Source: Nitrospirillum amazonense
Lineage (GTDB): Bacteria; Pseudomonadota; Alphaproteobacteria; Azospirillales; Azospirillaceae
DNA: 64,000 nt
Direction of reading: 5' to 3'
Assembly: GCF_007828045.1 (NCBI RefSeq)
Contig: NZ_VITN01000003.1
Location: 124,001 to 188,000 of the forward strand
The translations under genes and the position numbers were made by a program. A model generated the notes under the pieces. The model saw only the letters and a program-made list of their open reading frames with translations. It was not told the origin of the DNA and did no database searches. Positions 55,756 through 64,000 of the stretch are shown here, piece by piece (positions within the stretch are counted from its first letter, which is position 1; each line of letters opens with the position of its first letter).

Positions 55756-56539
55756 TTTCCTGTTGCGCGCGCTGGCCGGCGGCATCGGCGTGGCCTTGGT
55801 GGCGGGACCGCTCGGCTGCTTCGTCGTCTGGCGGCGCATGGCCTATTTCGGCGACACCCTGTCCCATGCCGCCCTGCTGGGCATCGCCCTGGGCTTCGTC
55901 GCCGGCATCAACCTGATGCTGGCGGTGGCGCTGGTGGGCCTGGCGCTGGCCGGCGTGCTGGTGCTGATGCAGCGTCAGCGCAAGCTGGCCACCGATACGC
56001 TGCTGGGGCTGCTCAGCCACACCACGCTCAGCCTGGGCCTCATCGCCGTGGCCCTGCTGCAGACGGTGCGGGTGGACCTCATGTCCTATCTGTTCGGCGA
56101 CATCCTGGCCGTCAGCGGCGGGGACCTGGCCTGGATCTGGGGCGGCGGGGCGGTGGTGCTGGTCTTGCTGGCCTGGCTGTGGCGTCCCCTGCTGGCCATG
56201 ACGGTGAATGAGGATCTGGCGCGGGTGGAGGGTGTGCCCGTGCTGGCCACGCAGTTGGGCTTCATGATGCTGATGGCCGCCACCATCGCGCTGGCCATGA
56301 AGGTGGTGGGCGTGCTGCTGATCACCGCCCTGCTGATCATCCCGGCCGCCTGCGCCCGCCGATTCGCCCGCACGCCGGAAATCATGGCCGGCCTGGCCGC
56401 CGCCATCGGCGCGCTGTCGGTCTGCGGCGGCCTGGGCGCCTCTTTCCGCGCCGACCTGCCGGCGGGGCCGGCGGTGGTGGTTGCTGCGGCCGCGTTGTTC
56501 CTGCTGTCCCAGCTTTTCCCAAGGGGTGGGACGCGCTGA
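55748..56539 (+). CDS. znuB: Zinc ABC transporter permease ZnuB
   Basis: This 263-residue permease has about eight membrane helices and the ABC-3 family signatures: [44 protein letters not shown], then [15 protein letters not shown] and [20 protein letters not shown]. The ATG lies inside the end of znuC. A stem-loop near 56567-56580 may end the operon. Confidence 0.95.
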   Translation: MDDFLLRALAGGIGVALVAGPLGCFVVWRRMAYFGDTLSHAALLGIALGFVAGINLMLAVALVGLALAGVLVLMQRQRKLATDTLLGLLSHTTLSLGLIAVALLQTVRVDLMSYLFGDILAVSGGDLAWIWGGGAVVLVLLAWLWRPLLAMTVNEDLARVEGVPVLATQLGFMMLMAATIALAMKVVGVLLITALLIIPAACARRFARTPEIMAGLAAAIGALSVCGGLGASFRADLPAGPAVVVAAAALFLLSQLFPRGGTR

Positions 56540-56566
56540 GAAAAGCCGCCGGCCACCGCAGGTGGT

Positions 56567-56580
56567 GCCGCGTTCGCGGC
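56567..56580 (+). terminator. Stem-loop after znuB
   Basis: GCCGCG-TT-CGCGGC forms a 6-bp stem 28 bp past the stop, followed at a short distance by TTTTAACTAATTTTT. The U runs are not directly next to the stem, so the call is moderate. Confidence 0.45.
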
Positions 56581-56693
56581 CGCACACTGTTTTAACTAAT
56601 TTTTAAGCATAATTTTTCTACCCGAACCGCGCCATTTCGGTCACTATCTAATTAACAGCACGTGAACCGACGCCCACCTTGTGTGTGGCAGAC

Positions 56694-56990
56694 ATGACGA
56701 TGGAGCATGGTTTGGATCGGTTCTCCCCCGCCGGCATGAAGGCCGGTTATGCGCAGGCGTCCGCCGGCTCAATGAGCCAAGGCTTCATCGCCGGGGAACT
56801 GCGCCGCGACACCGACCACTCGGCCGCCAGCCGCGTGGCCCGCCTCGCCTGGTTCGAACTGGCCGCCGCCGCCACCCGACGATCCCTGGCCCAGGACTTG
56901 GCCACCGACCTCGGTCTTCTCGATTTGGACAGCGCCGACCTGGACGGCTTCTACCTGGATATGGGCGCGCCGCGCACCGTGTCCCGGTAG
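56694..56990 (+). CDS. Hypothetical small protein
   Basis: This frame of about 98 residues (MTMEHGLDRFSPAGMKAGYAQ onward) has coding-like composition and a plausible helical sequence (RVARLAWFELAAAATRRSLAQDLATDLGLLDLD). It ends just before the LpoA-like gene on the other strand. No family is recognised. ATG 56694 or ATG 56700 are possible starts; no strong ribosome site is seen. Upstream is an AT-rich promoter-like region (56585-56660). Confidence 0.5.
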   Translation: MTMEHGLDRFSPAGMKAGYAQASAGSMSQGFIAGELRRDTDHSAASRVARLAWFELAAAATRRSLAQDLATDLGLLDLDSADLDGFYLDMGAPRTVSR

Positions 56991-56995
56991 ACGAC

Positions 56996-58375
56996 TTATG
57001 ATCCGGTGTTCGGGCTGGGCGCCGGGGCCGCCGCCGGCGTGAAGCTGGTGGGTGCCGGATCCACGACGGTCACGCCGGTCTTGGTCACTTCCAGCACGGA
57101 CAGGCCCCGCTCCACCTGGCCGGTGGGCAGCAGGCGGAACACCCCGTCGATGCCGGCGAAGCCGTTGGGGTCGGTCAGGTTTTCCCGCACATAGGCCTTA
57201 TGGCCCTTGGCCAGCACGGCGGCCAGGGCGGTCGCGTCATAGGCCAGGGTGGCCAGGCGCGGCGGGCGCTGGCCGTACACGTCGTTGAACCGCTTCTCGA
57301 AGCCCTGGCGCGCGTCGGGGGCGGCGCTGGCGTACCAGCCCCCCACCAAGGCCGGCTCGCGTCCGATGCCGGGCTCATCCCACTGGCCGGTGCCCAGGAA
57401 GCGCACGGGGCCGGGGTCGATGTCGAAGAAGGGCAATAGGGGCGCCACCTCCTTCAGCCGTTGGCCGCCCTCGGCGATCAGGATGGCCTGGAAGGAAAGA
57501 TCCTCCACGGCCGCCGCCGGCTTGCCGTCCTTCCCCCCCTCCTTGGCAGCGGCGGCCGTCTCGCGCGCCGCCGCCATCTGGGCGTGACGCTGCTCGAAGT
57601 TGGACAGCCGCTTGATGGTGTCGCTGACATCCTTCTGCGTGGGCTGATAGCGCGCGGCGCGGGTGACGTCGGCGCCTGCCTTGGCGGCGGCGTCGCGCAT
57701 GGCCTGCTCCACCATGTCGCCGTTGCTCCCCACCGGGGCCAGCAGCGCCAGGCGGGTCAGGCCGCGGCTGGCGGCGTAGCTGACCACGCGGGCCACCTGG
57801 TCCTGCGGCTGGAAGCCCAGCACCCAGGTGCCGCCCGCCGGGGCGTGCGTGTCGGCCACCGTCGCGTCGTTGGAAAAGCTCAGCACCGGCACCGTGCCCG
57901 CCGCCGGCGTCACCGCCTTGGCGTCCACGCCGTAGACCGGGCCGATCAACAGGGTGGCGCCGGCGGCCAGTGCGTCCTGCGCCGCGGCCACCGACCCCTC
58001 GGGCGTGCTTTTGGTGTCGCGGATCAACAGTTGAAAATGGCTGTCGGCTGTGTCGAACAGCGCCATCTGCGCCGCCTGCTGCATGGCCTCGCCCAGGCTG
58101 GCGGCCTTGCCCGACAGGGGCAGCAGCAGGGCCACGCGCACCGTCTCATCCGCCGGCACCGTGGCCGGCGCGGGGGCCGCTTCCGCCTGGACCGGGGCCG
58201 CCTCGGGCTGGGGCTGGGCCGCTTGCGGCTGGGGCGCCTGCTGCGGCGCTTGCGCGGCGCGCGGCGGGGCCGTTACCGTGGGCTGGCTGGCGCAGCCCGC
58301 CAGCAAGGCCAGCGTCAGCAGCGTCGCTGCGGTCCTGGCCGCCGCCGTCGTGGCGGACATCCCGGCATACTTCAT
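56996..58375 (-). CDS. Penicillin-binding protein activator, LpoA-like lipoprotein (periplasmic-binding fold)
   Basis: This 459-residue lipoprotein has a lipobox (LLAGC, Cys28), then a Gln/Pro/Ala-rich linker, then a type 1 periplasmic-binding domain (VRVALLLPLSGKAASLGEAMQQAAQMALF, LLIGPVYGVDAKAVTPAAGTVPVLSFSND). It resembles the C-terminal part of LpoA/YraM, an outer-membrane activator of PBP1A. It lacks the N-terminal helical repeats of E. coli LpoA. ATG 58375 is chosen; ATG 58399 would overlap the rsmI start. Confidence 0.88.
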   Translation of the reverse strand: MKYAGMSATTAAARTAATLLTLALLAGCASQPTVTAPPRAAQAPQQAPQPQAAQPQPEAAPVQAEAAPAPATVPADETVRVALLLPLSGKAASLGEAMQQAAQMALFDTADSHFQLLIRDTKSTPEGSVAAAQDALAAGATLLIGPVYGVDAKAVTPAAGTVPVLSFSNDATVADTHAPAGGTWVLGFQPQDQVARVVSYAASRGLTRLALLAPVGSNGDMVEQAMRDAAAKAGADVTRAARYQPTQKDVSDTIKRLSNFEQRHAQMAAARETAAAAKEGGKDGKPAAAVEDLSFQAILIAEGGQRLKEVAPLLPFFDIDPGPVRFLGTGQWDEPGIGREPALVGGWYASAAPDARQGFEKRFNDVYGQRPPRLATLAYDATALAAVLAKGHKAYVRENLTDPNGFAGIDGVFRLLPTGQVERGLSVLEVTKTGVTVVDPAPTSFTPAAAPAPSPNTGS

Positions 58376-58397
58376 CGCAAACCCATCCGTTGATCCC

Positions 58398-59366
58398 ATG
58401 AAACCGCAGCAACCGCCTGTCGACGATGTCGATGCCGGCAACGACCCATACGATGACGTTCCGTCGGACGGGGACATCCCGCCGGACGAAGACGGGGCAG
58501 AGCCTAGCGGCAGCGCCTTCGCGCGTAAACCGCCGCCTGGCCTGCATGTCGTCGCCACCCCCATCGGCAACGCCGGCGACATCACCCTGCGCGCGCTGGA
58601 AACGCTGAAGGGCGTGGACGCCATCGCCTGCGAGGACACCCGCGTGACGGCCAAGCTGATGGCCCGGTACCAGGTGCGCAAGCCCCTGCTGCCGTATCAC
58701 GAGCACAACGCCGCCCGCATGCGGCCCCAGCTGCTGGCGCGCATCGCGGCGGGCGAGGCCATAGCCCTGGTGTCCGACGCCGGCACGCCGCTGATCTCCG
58801 ACCCCGGCTACAAGCTGGTGCGCGAGGCCCGCGACCAGGGCTTGCACGTCACCCACCTGCCGGGCGCCAGCGCCACCCTGACCGCCCTGGTGCTGGCGGG
58901 GCTGCCCTCCGACCGCTTCCTGTTCGCCGGCTTCCTGCCCAATAAGACCGGCGCCCGCCGGGCCGCGCTGGAGGAACTGGCGCCGGTGCGCGCCACCCTG
59001 GTGCTGTTCGAGTCGGCCCAGCGCCTGGCCGACCTTCTGGCCGACGCCGCCCAGGTGCTGGGCGGGCGCGAGGTGGCGGTGGCGCGTGAATTGACCAAGC
59101 TGTTCGAGGAGGTGCGGCGCGGCACCCTGCCCGGGCTCGCCACCCATTATGCCGAGAACGGCCCGCCCAAGGGCGAGGTGGTGGTGGTCATCGGCCCGCC
59201 GCTCGACGCCGGTGGGGAGGAGGTGGACATCGACGGCCTGCTGCGCGCCGCCCTGCGCACCCTCAGCGTCCGCGACGCCGCAGCCACGGTGGCGGAGGCC
59301 AGCGGCGCGCCCCGCAAGCAGGTCTACCAACGGGCGCTTGAGATTTCGAAAGATGACGCGGACTGA
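58398..59366 (+). CDS. rsmI: 16S rRNA (cytidine(1402)-2'-O)-methyltransferase RsmI
   Basis: This 322-residue tetrapyrrole methylase-fold enzyme methylates the ribose of C1402. After an acidic N-terminal extension of about 48 residues come GLHVVATPIGNAGDITLRAL, ACEDTRVTAKLM, ISDPGYKLV, LPGASATLTALVLAGLPSDRFLFAGF and ELTKLFEEV. It starts at ATG 58398, since no other start fits the frame before the domain. It is divergent from the LpoA-like gene and overlaps the YraN gene by 14 bp. Confidence 0.95.
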   Translation: MKPQQPPVDDVDAGNDPYDDVPSDGDIPPDEDGAEPSGSAFARKPPPGLHVVATPIGNAGDITLRALETLKGVDAIACEDTRVTAKLMARYQVRKPLLPYHEHNAARMRPQLLARIAAGEAIALVSDAGTPLISDPGYKLVREARDQGLHVTHLPGASATLTALVLAGLPSDRFLFAGFLPNKTGARRAALEELAPVRATLVLFESAQRLADLLADAAQVLGGREVAVARELTKLFEEVRRGTLPGLATHYAENGPPKGEVVVVIGPPLDAGGEEVDIDGLLRAALRTLSVRDAAATVAEASGAPRKQVYQRALEISKDDAD

Positions 59367-59742
59367 GCGGCTGGTAAGAAGGACGCTGAAAGGCCGCTCC
59401 GGCGAGCGCCTGGGCCGCTGGGCGGAGGCATGGTGCCGCCTGGCCCTGCGGCTGAAGGGCTACCGTGTGCTGGCCAGCCGCTGCCGCACCCCGGCGGGGG
59501 AGATCGACATCGTGGCGGCCAGGGGCGACCTGCTGGCCATCGTCGAGGTCAAGGCGCGCCCGACGGAGGATTTGGGCCACCTGGCCGTCAGCCTGGCGCA
59601 ATGGCGCCGGCTGGAACGGGCCGCCGGCCTCTACGTCGCCGCCCGGCCCCGGCTGGCGCGCCACGCCATCCGCTTCGACCTCATGATCGTCCGGCCCCGG
59701 CGCTGGCCGCTGCACCGGCCGGACGCCTGGCGGCCCTCCTGA
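59353..59742 (+). CDS. YraN family (UPF0102) protein
   Basis: This 129-residue protein has the endonuclease-like core of UPF0102: GRWAEAWCRLALRLKGYRVLASRCRTPAGEIDIVAARGDLLAIVEVKAR, containing the G-E-I-D-x-V and E-V-K residues of the restriction-endonuclease fold. The cellular role is unclear. It overlaps rsmI, a common pairing (yraL-yraN). It ends with a basic tail. Confidence 0.93.
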   Translation: MTRTERLVRRTLKGRSGERLGRWAEAWCRLALRLKGYRVLASRCRTPAGEIDIVAARGDLLAIVEVKARPTEDLGHLAVSLAQWRRLERAAGLYVAARPRLARHAIRFDLMIVRPRRWPLHRPDAWRPS

Positions 59743-59883
59743 CGCCGCGTTCCATAGGGGGCCATTGAAGGTTCCGGCGGCATTGGTGGTCGACACCGGC
59801 CCCGGCGATGCGCTATCTCCCCAAAAGCCTGGCTCCCCAAAGCCCGGCGCCGCAGGGCCGATGCCGGAGGGAGCATCCAATCC

Positions 59884-60777
59884 GTGACCAGCCAGGGGTC
59901 CCAGAATCGCAGCACCCGCGCCGGCAAGGGCCAGGCGCAAGCCCGCGCGCTCTTGCGCGCCGTGGGCCAGATGCATGACGAGGATATTGACCTGGCGGAA
60001 ACCGCCCTGGCGCTGGCGACCCTGTCCGGGGGCGACACCAGCCTGGCGCCCTATCGCCGGCATCTCACCGCGCTCTCCGCCGCCGTGGCCAAACTGACGG
60101 CCGGCCGCGCGCCGGAGGCATTGATGCTGGAGGAGTGCCTGGACGCGCTGCGCGGCGCCCTGGTGGACCGCATGGGCTATGAGGGCGACAGCGCCACCTA
60201 TGAGGATTTGCAGAACGCCAACCTGGCGCGGGTCATCGACCGGCGCCGGGGCCTGCCGGTGGCGCTCGGCATCCTCTACATGCATGCCGCCCGCGCCCAG
60301 GGCTGGCGCATGGTGGGCCTGAATTTCCCCGGCCATTTCCTCATCCGCCTGGATCATGGCGGCGACCGCGCCATCATCGACCCCTTCGGCGGCGGCCGGG
60401 TGCTGAGCGTGGTCGATCTGCGCGACCTGATCAAGCAGACCTCGGGCGCCGCGGCGGAACTGGAACCGGACCACTATGCCCCCGTCGGCAACCGCGATGT
60501 CCTCCTGCGCCTGCACAACAATGTGAAGCTGCTGCACATGCGCGGCGAACGGCCCGACCTGGCGGCCGAGGCGGTGGAGGCCATGCTGCTGATGGCGCCG
60601 GGCCAGGTGCCGCTATGGCGCGAATCCGGCCTGTTGCAGGCCCAGCTGGGCCACATCACCACCGCCATCTCGGCGTTCGAGACCTTCCTGGACCTGGGGG
60701 CCCGCGCCGGTACCTCGGCCCAGCTGCTGGACCAGGCGGCCACCTTGGTGCAGCATTTGCGCAATCGCCTGAATTGA
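59884..60777 (+). CDS. SirB1 family protein (transglutaminase-like domain with TPR)
   Basis: This 297-residue protein contains the SirB1 core: [51 protein letters not shown], and later [64 protein letters not shown], which resembles TPR repeats. The function is not established. It starts at GTG 59884. It lies between yraN and gshB, a placement known in other alphaproteobacteria. Confidence 0.9.
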   Translation: MTSQGSQNRSTRAGKGQAQARALLRAVGQMHDEDIDLAETALALATLSGGDTSLAPYRRHLTALSAAVAKLTAGRAPEALMLEECLDALRGALVDRMGYEGDSATYEDLQNANLARVIDRRRGLPVALGILYMHAARAQGWRMVGLNFPGHFLIRLDHGGDRAIIDPFGGGRVLSVVDLRDLIKQTSGAAAELEPDHYAPVGNRDVLLRLHNNVKLLHMRGERPDLAAEAVEAMLLMAPGQVPLWRESGLLQAQLGHITTAISAFETFLDLGARAGTSAQLLDQAATLVQHLRNRLN

Positions 60778-60895
60778 CCCGATCATTATTCACCCTCGTG
60801 TGATTGGCGCCGCAGCCGGGCCGATCCCATGCGGGCCACAGTCCTGTCCTTTGCCAGCCAAGCACCGCCGGACCGCCGGGGTGGGGGAGATGAGA

Positions 60896-61846
60896 ATGAG
60901 CCTGTCCGTCGCCATTCAGATGGACCCGATGCACTCCATCAACATCGATACCGACAGCACCTTCATGATGGCGCTGGAGGCGCAGCGGCGGGGTCACACC
61001 CTCTACCACTACCTGCCCCAGGACCTGGCCTTCCGCCACAGCCGCCTGGTGGCCACCGCCCGCCCGCTGCAGGTGCGTCGCGAGCGGGGCAACCACCACA
61101 CCTTCGGCCCGGCCGAGACGCTGGACCTGGCCGGCGTCGATGTGGTGCTGATGCGCCAGGACCCGCCGTTCGACATGGCCTACATCACGGCCACCCACCT
61201 GCTGGAACACGTCCATCCCAAGACCCTGGTGGTGAACGATCCCGCCTCCGTCCGCAACGCGCCGGAAAAGCTGTTCGTCACCCACTTCCCCGACCTGATG
61301 CCGCCCACGCTGATCACCAGCGCCAAGGACGAGGTCCTGGCCTTCCGCCGGGAATACAAGGACATCATCGTGAAGCCGTTGTTCGGCAACGGCGGGTCCG
61401 GCGTCTTCCATGTGAAGCCGGACGACGAGAACCTGGGCGCCTTGCTGGAAACCTTCACCCAGCTCTACCGCGAGCCCATCATCGTGCAGAAGTACCTGCC
61501 GGAAATCCGCCAGGGCGACAAACGCATCCTGCTGGTGGATGGCGAGCCGGTGGGCGCCGTCAGCCGCCTGCCGCAGGAGGGCGAGGCGCGCGCCAACTTC
61601 CATGCCGGCGGCAGCGCCGCCAAGACCGACCTGACCCAGCGCGAACGCGAAATCTGCGCCACCATCGGCGGAGTGCTGCGCGACAAGGGCCTGGTGTTCG
61701 TGGGCATCGATGTCATCGGTGATTACCTGACCGAGATCAACGTGACCAGCCCCACCGGCATCCAGGAGATCAACCGCCTGAACGGCGGCGCCATCGAGTC
61801 CACCCTGTGGGATGCCATCGAGCGGCGGTACGCCGCGTCACGGTGA
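60896..61846 (+). CDS. gshB: Glutathione synthase
   Basis: This 316-residue ATP-grasp enzyme joins gamma-glutamylcysteine and glycine. [23 protein letters not shown] at the start, [46 protein letters not shown] and [23 protein letters not shown] are standard. ATG 60896 is chosen with GGGGGAG six bases upstream; ATG 60890 is also in frame. It follows the SirB1-type gene. Confidence 0.97.
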   Translation: MSLSVAIQMDPMHSINIDTDSTFMMALEAQRRGHTLYHYLPQDLAFRHSRLVATARPLQVRRERGNHHTFGPAETLDLAGVDVVLMRQDPPFDMAYITATHLLEHVHPKTLVVNDPASVRNAPEKLFVTHFPDLMPPTLITSAKDEVLAFRREYKDIIVKPLFGNGGSGVFHVKPDDENLGALLETFTQLYREPIIVQKYLPEIRQGDKRILLVDGEPVGAVSRLPQEGEARANFHAGGSAAKTDLTQREREICATIGGVLRDKGLVFVGIDVIGDYLTEINVTSPTGIQEINRLNGGAIESTLWDAIERRYAASR

Positions 61847-62111
61847 AGTCCTGGGGCCCCGGGGGTGGCTGTCGGCGGCTGGCTTGGCGGCGTGGGTGTG
61901 ACATTTCCGCCGCTGGAAACGCCAGGTGCAGCCCACTGCGAGAATAGGGCTCGGGGGACCGTTGAAATCAGGTCACACCGTCTACTTATTATCACCCTGT
62001 CCGAACGATTTGGCGGGCTTTCCGGGATGCGGGTCGCCCAGGGCCATGATACGCTTCGTGATATTTGCATGAACCAGAGGGCGCCCGTGGCACGGCATCG
62101 GCGTCCGGTCG
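61847..62111. other. Intergenic stretch after gshB
   Basis: Nothing here has clear gene character. A GGGGCCCC palindrome with flanking G runs at about 61853-61866 could fold into a hairpin after gshB, but no U run follows. The part near 61960-62060 is less GC-rich. Confidence 0.4.
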
Positions 62112-62336
62112 ATGAGGCGGTCGATGGCTGGCGCGGACGATCTCGGCGGGGAGGACAGCCCCAAGCGGGCACCCAGGGCTTCCAGGGGCTCGGCCCCCGA
62201 TGGGGGGCCGGGTGGCAATGTCGTCAATGCCGAACGGTTGCGCCGCCAGGGCGACCGTATCCGTGAGATCGAACGCCTCATGTGGGGCGCCCGCGCCTTC
62301 GCCGAGGGCGACGATCCGGACAATCGGACGGACTGA
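62112..62336 (+). CDS. Possible small hypothetical protein
   Basis: This 74-codon frame has high GC at third positions and ends with a plausible helix (VNAERLRRQGDRIREIERLMWGARAF). ATG 62124 is an alternative start. No family is recognised. It sits between gshB and the convergent DUF1289 gene. It may be real, but composition alone supports it. Confidence 0.35.
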   Translation: MRRSMAGADDLGGEDSPKRAPRASRGSAPDGGPGGNVVNAERLRRQGDRIREIERLMWGARAFAEGDDPDNRTD

Positions 62337-62350
62337 CCCGTCCCCTTCCC

Positions 62351-62695
62351 CTACGTTTGCGTCCCCGGCTGGCCGCCATGGCGCCAGCGGACCATGCCGC
62401 GCCTGGCCTTGCGCCGCTCCGGCAGGCGGGCCAGCACCGCGCGCCGCTGGTCCGGTGTCATCCCGCCCCACAGGGTGATCTCTTCCAAGGTGCGCTGGCA
62501 ACCGGCGCACAGGCCGTTGCGCGCGTCGATGCGGCAGACCCGGGTGCAGGGGCTGGCCACGTAATCGTCCGGATCGGGAACCCTGGGATCGGGGCCGGTG
62601 GAGGGGATGGGGCTGTCGGTCACGGTGTCGGCGCCGGTCGGTTGTGGGAACGTCAGATATAGCGGCGGCGGGCGTTTCGTGTCGCCCTTTCCCAT
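62351..62695 (-). CDS. DUF1289 domain-containing protein
   Basis: This 114-residue protein has the DUF1289 cysteine pattern: SPCTRVCRIDARNGLCAGCQRTLEEITLWGGMTPDQRRAVLARL, with C-x3-C...C-x2-C likely binding a metal. The N-terminus is a low-complexity Pro-rich stretch. The function is unknown. The ATG at 62695 is the only clear start; a shorter form from an internal GTG is possible. Confidence 0.9.
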   Translation of the reverse strand: MGKGDTKRPPPLYLTFPQPTGADTVTDSPIPSTGPDPRVPDPDDYVASPCTRVCRIDARNGLCAGCQRTLEEITLWGGMTPDQRRAVLARLPERRKARRGMVRWRHGGQPGTQT

Positions 62696-62872
62696 GGCCG
62701 CCTTTCCTACGCGATCCTACACTTTCTGACAGGATGTTAACCCGCCGTTGTATCTTTGGGGTTAGGAATGGGTTTATCCTACGCGCTTGCGAAGCCGCAA
62801 GGGGCGCCGCAGGGGGCGCCCAGGGGACGCAAGGGATGTGGCCCCAAGGGGAAGCGGAAAGGTATTGCCAGG

Positions 62873-64000
62873 ATGTCGGTGCTGGAGACCGCGCGGCGTC
62901 GCCGCCCGGCCGTCTTTTTTCTGACCCGCGGCCCGATTTTGGCCGCCCTCTCCGGTATTGTCCTGACCGTCCTGGCCGCGTTCTACGTCCATTCCATGCT
63001 GTCGGGCGTGGCCCAGGCCCGGCTGGCGGATGAGGCCGACGCCCGCAGCCGCCATGTGCAGCAACGCCTGGACCGAATCGCCGCCACCTTGGGGGCGGAG
63101 GGCGATTTCCTGACCGCCAACCCCGCCCCGGCGGAATTCGACCGCCAGGTGGCCCTGCTGATCGACCTCCGTCCCGAGATCAGGGCCGTGTCCTGGGTGG
63201 GCTCGGGCGGGCGCGTGCTGCGGACCGGCCCCGTCGGGGCCGAGATCGCGCCCGCCGACATGGCCGACCTCCCGCTCTCGCCCGAGGGCGTCACCGTGCG
63301 CCTGAGCGCCGACGGCGCCAACCTGTTGCTGGCGCGGTCCACGTCCGGGGCGGCGCCCAACGGCGGGATGGCGCTGGTGGCCCGCATCGACTTGCGCGAC
63401 CTGCTGACCCTGCGCATGGAGGGGCAGGCCGATCCCGCCCTATGGACCCGGCTCAGCCTGCGGTCGCGCGGGGGCGAGGCCGCCTTCGTCCAGACGGGGC
63501 ATACCGCCACCGCCACCTCCGAATTCAGCCGCGCCCTGTCCATCGGCGACGGGGTGTGGTGGCTGGACATGACGGGCGACCTGGTGGCCGGCCTGGCCCG
63601 CCAGTCATGGGAGGTGGAGGCCGTGCTGGTCTTCGGCTTCGCGCTGACCTTCGGCGTCAGCCTGGTGCTGATGGTCAGTCGCCGCCGCGCCCATGACCGC
63701 ACCGTGCTGATGGACAGCCTGGAACAGGCCAACGCCGTGCTGCATGCCAGTGAGCGCAAATACCGCGACATCTATGAGAACGCGGTGGAGGGCATGTTCA
63801 CCATCACCGTCGGGGGCGCCATCCTGTCGGCCAACCCCGCCCTGGTGCGTATGCTGGGCTATGCCTCGGAAGAGGATCTGGCGACCACTTTGACCGACGC
63901 CTGGACGCAGCTGTTCGTGGATCCGCGCCCCCGGGTGGAATTCCCCCGGGAGGTCATGGACCGGGGCGCCATCCAGGATTTCGCGGCCGAGATCCGCCGC
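62873..64000 (+). CDS. PAS domain sensor protein (probable histidine kinase or cyclase), 3' end outside window
   Basis: The frame opens at ATG 62873 (GGTATTGCCAGG upstream) and runs off the window edge after 376 codons. It has a first membrane helix at about 17-38 (FLTRGPILAALSGIVLTVLAAFYVH), a periplasmic domain to about 245 with coiled-coil start (ARLADEADARSRHVQQRLDRIAATL), a second membrane helix at about 248-267, then a PAS domain from about 290 (SERKYRDIYENAVEGMFTITVGGAILSANPALVRMLGY). The output domain is not visible, so kinase, diguanylate cyclase or adenylate cyclase are all possible. Confidence 0.85.
   Translation, partial: MSVLETARRRRPAVFFLTRGPILAALSGIVLTVLAAFYVHSMLSGVAQARLADEADARSRHVQQRLDRIAATLGAEGDFLTANPAPAEFDRQVALLIDLRPEIRAVSWVGSGGRVLRTGPVGAEIAPADMADLPLSPEGVTVRLSADGANLLLARSTSGAAPNGGMALVARIDLRDLLTLRMEGQADPALWTRLSLRSRGGEAAFVQTGHTATATSEFSRALSIGDGVWWLDMTGDLVAGLARQSWEVEAVLVFGFALTFGVSLVLMVSRRRAHDRTVLMDSLEQANAVLHASERKYRDIYENAVEGMFTITVGGAILSANPALVRMLGYASEEDLATTLTDAWTQLFVDPRPRVEFPREVMDRGAIQDFAAEIRR

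Noticed and set aside
56655-56672. A further parS near 56660 (CACGTGAA)
   Set aside because: Only one half-site matches; the other arm lacks the TGTTTC half.
56681-57001. Alternative 106-codon frame overlapping the small hypothetical gene at 56694
   Set aside because: Arg/Pro/Gly-rich, typical of a shifted shadow frame; the 56694 frame has more normal composition.
61992-62510. A 172-codon minus-strand frame between gshB and DUF1289
   Set aside because: It overlaps the well-supported DUF1289 gene in another frame and shows only Arg/Ala/Gly/Pro-rich shadow sequence.
62783-62830. GC-rich repeats (GGGGCGCC words) upstream of the PAS sensor gene
   Set aside because: They form no consistent dyad or tandem unit and do not match the dispersed repeat family.

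Overview
This 64 kb window is high-GC chromosomal DNA with dense, short-spaced genes. Its gene content and order point to an alphaproteobacterium, most likely Rhodospirillales/Azospirillaceae (an Azospirillum- or Nitrospirillum-like genome). The supporting signs are mnmE-mnmG-rsmG-parA-parB followed by leuS-lptE-holA, a P-II gene next to an aminotransferase (as recalled for glnZ-aat of Azospirillum brasilense), a bactofilin, a Zur-type palindrome in front of znuA, and alphaproteobacterial families such as DUF6489 and DUF3576. No prophage, insertion sequence or CRISPR array was found. The genus is inference; no rRNA is present to fix it.

Layout. 1-4.2 kb: the 5' part of a quinone oxidoreductase, a dienelactone hydrolase, a DUF255 thioredoxin-fold protein, DUF6489 and a [2Fe-2S] ferredoxin. 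4.2-9.9 kb: the tRNA-modification and chromosome-segregation block mnmE-mnmG-rsmG-parA-parB with three parS palindromes, closed by a two-way terminator. 9.9-16.1 kb (minus strand): holA, lptE, leuS, a DUF3576 lipoprotein and a porin. 16.3-18.3 kb: yggS, tRNA-Ser(GGA), a MazEF-type toxin-antitoxin pair and a gene-poor stretch. 18.3-23.9 kb: accessory redox genes with their LysR and HxlR regulators, a PQQ-type propeller dehydrogenase and a VapBC pair. 24-26.5 kb: a DCC / SDR-DoxX / DUF2269 / monooxygenase cluster. 26.5-32.5 kb (minus strand): an RluA-type synthase, an unrecognised 372-residue protein, a penicillin-acylase homologue and a UbiH-type hydroxylase. 32.8-40 kb: P-II, a DapC-like aminotransferase, ftsK, lolA, a glutamine-amidotransferase-fold hydrolase and xth. 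40-50 kb: an acyl-CoA synthetase/GNAT fusion, ppa, an adenosine-kinase-like sugar kinase, an EI24/CysZ-like protein, a bactofilin, nth, a LysR/SDR divergon and DUF2244. 50-56.5 kb: a patatin-like protein, dapB and the zinc uptake set znuA / znuCB under a Zur box. 56.7-64 kb: an LpoA-like lipoprotein divergent from rsmI-yraN, a SirB1-type protein, gshB, a DUF1289 protein and the first 376 codons of a PAS sensor protein.

Functional themes. The par block with parS sites suggests the window lies near the replication origin, although no DnaA-box cluster is visible here. Nitrogen sensing (P-II), zinc homeostasis, cell-envelope assembly (LptE, LolA, LpoA-like, bactofilin, porin) and DNA repair (Xth, Nth) are represented. 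The most unusual signals are a dispersed two-hairpin repeat with compensatory base changes (four copies, near 395-500, 40061-40102, 47660-47732 and 50240-50332), the parS cluster including a variant inside mnmE, several well-formed dyads beside genes of unknown regulation, and the unrecognised protein at 27320-28438.
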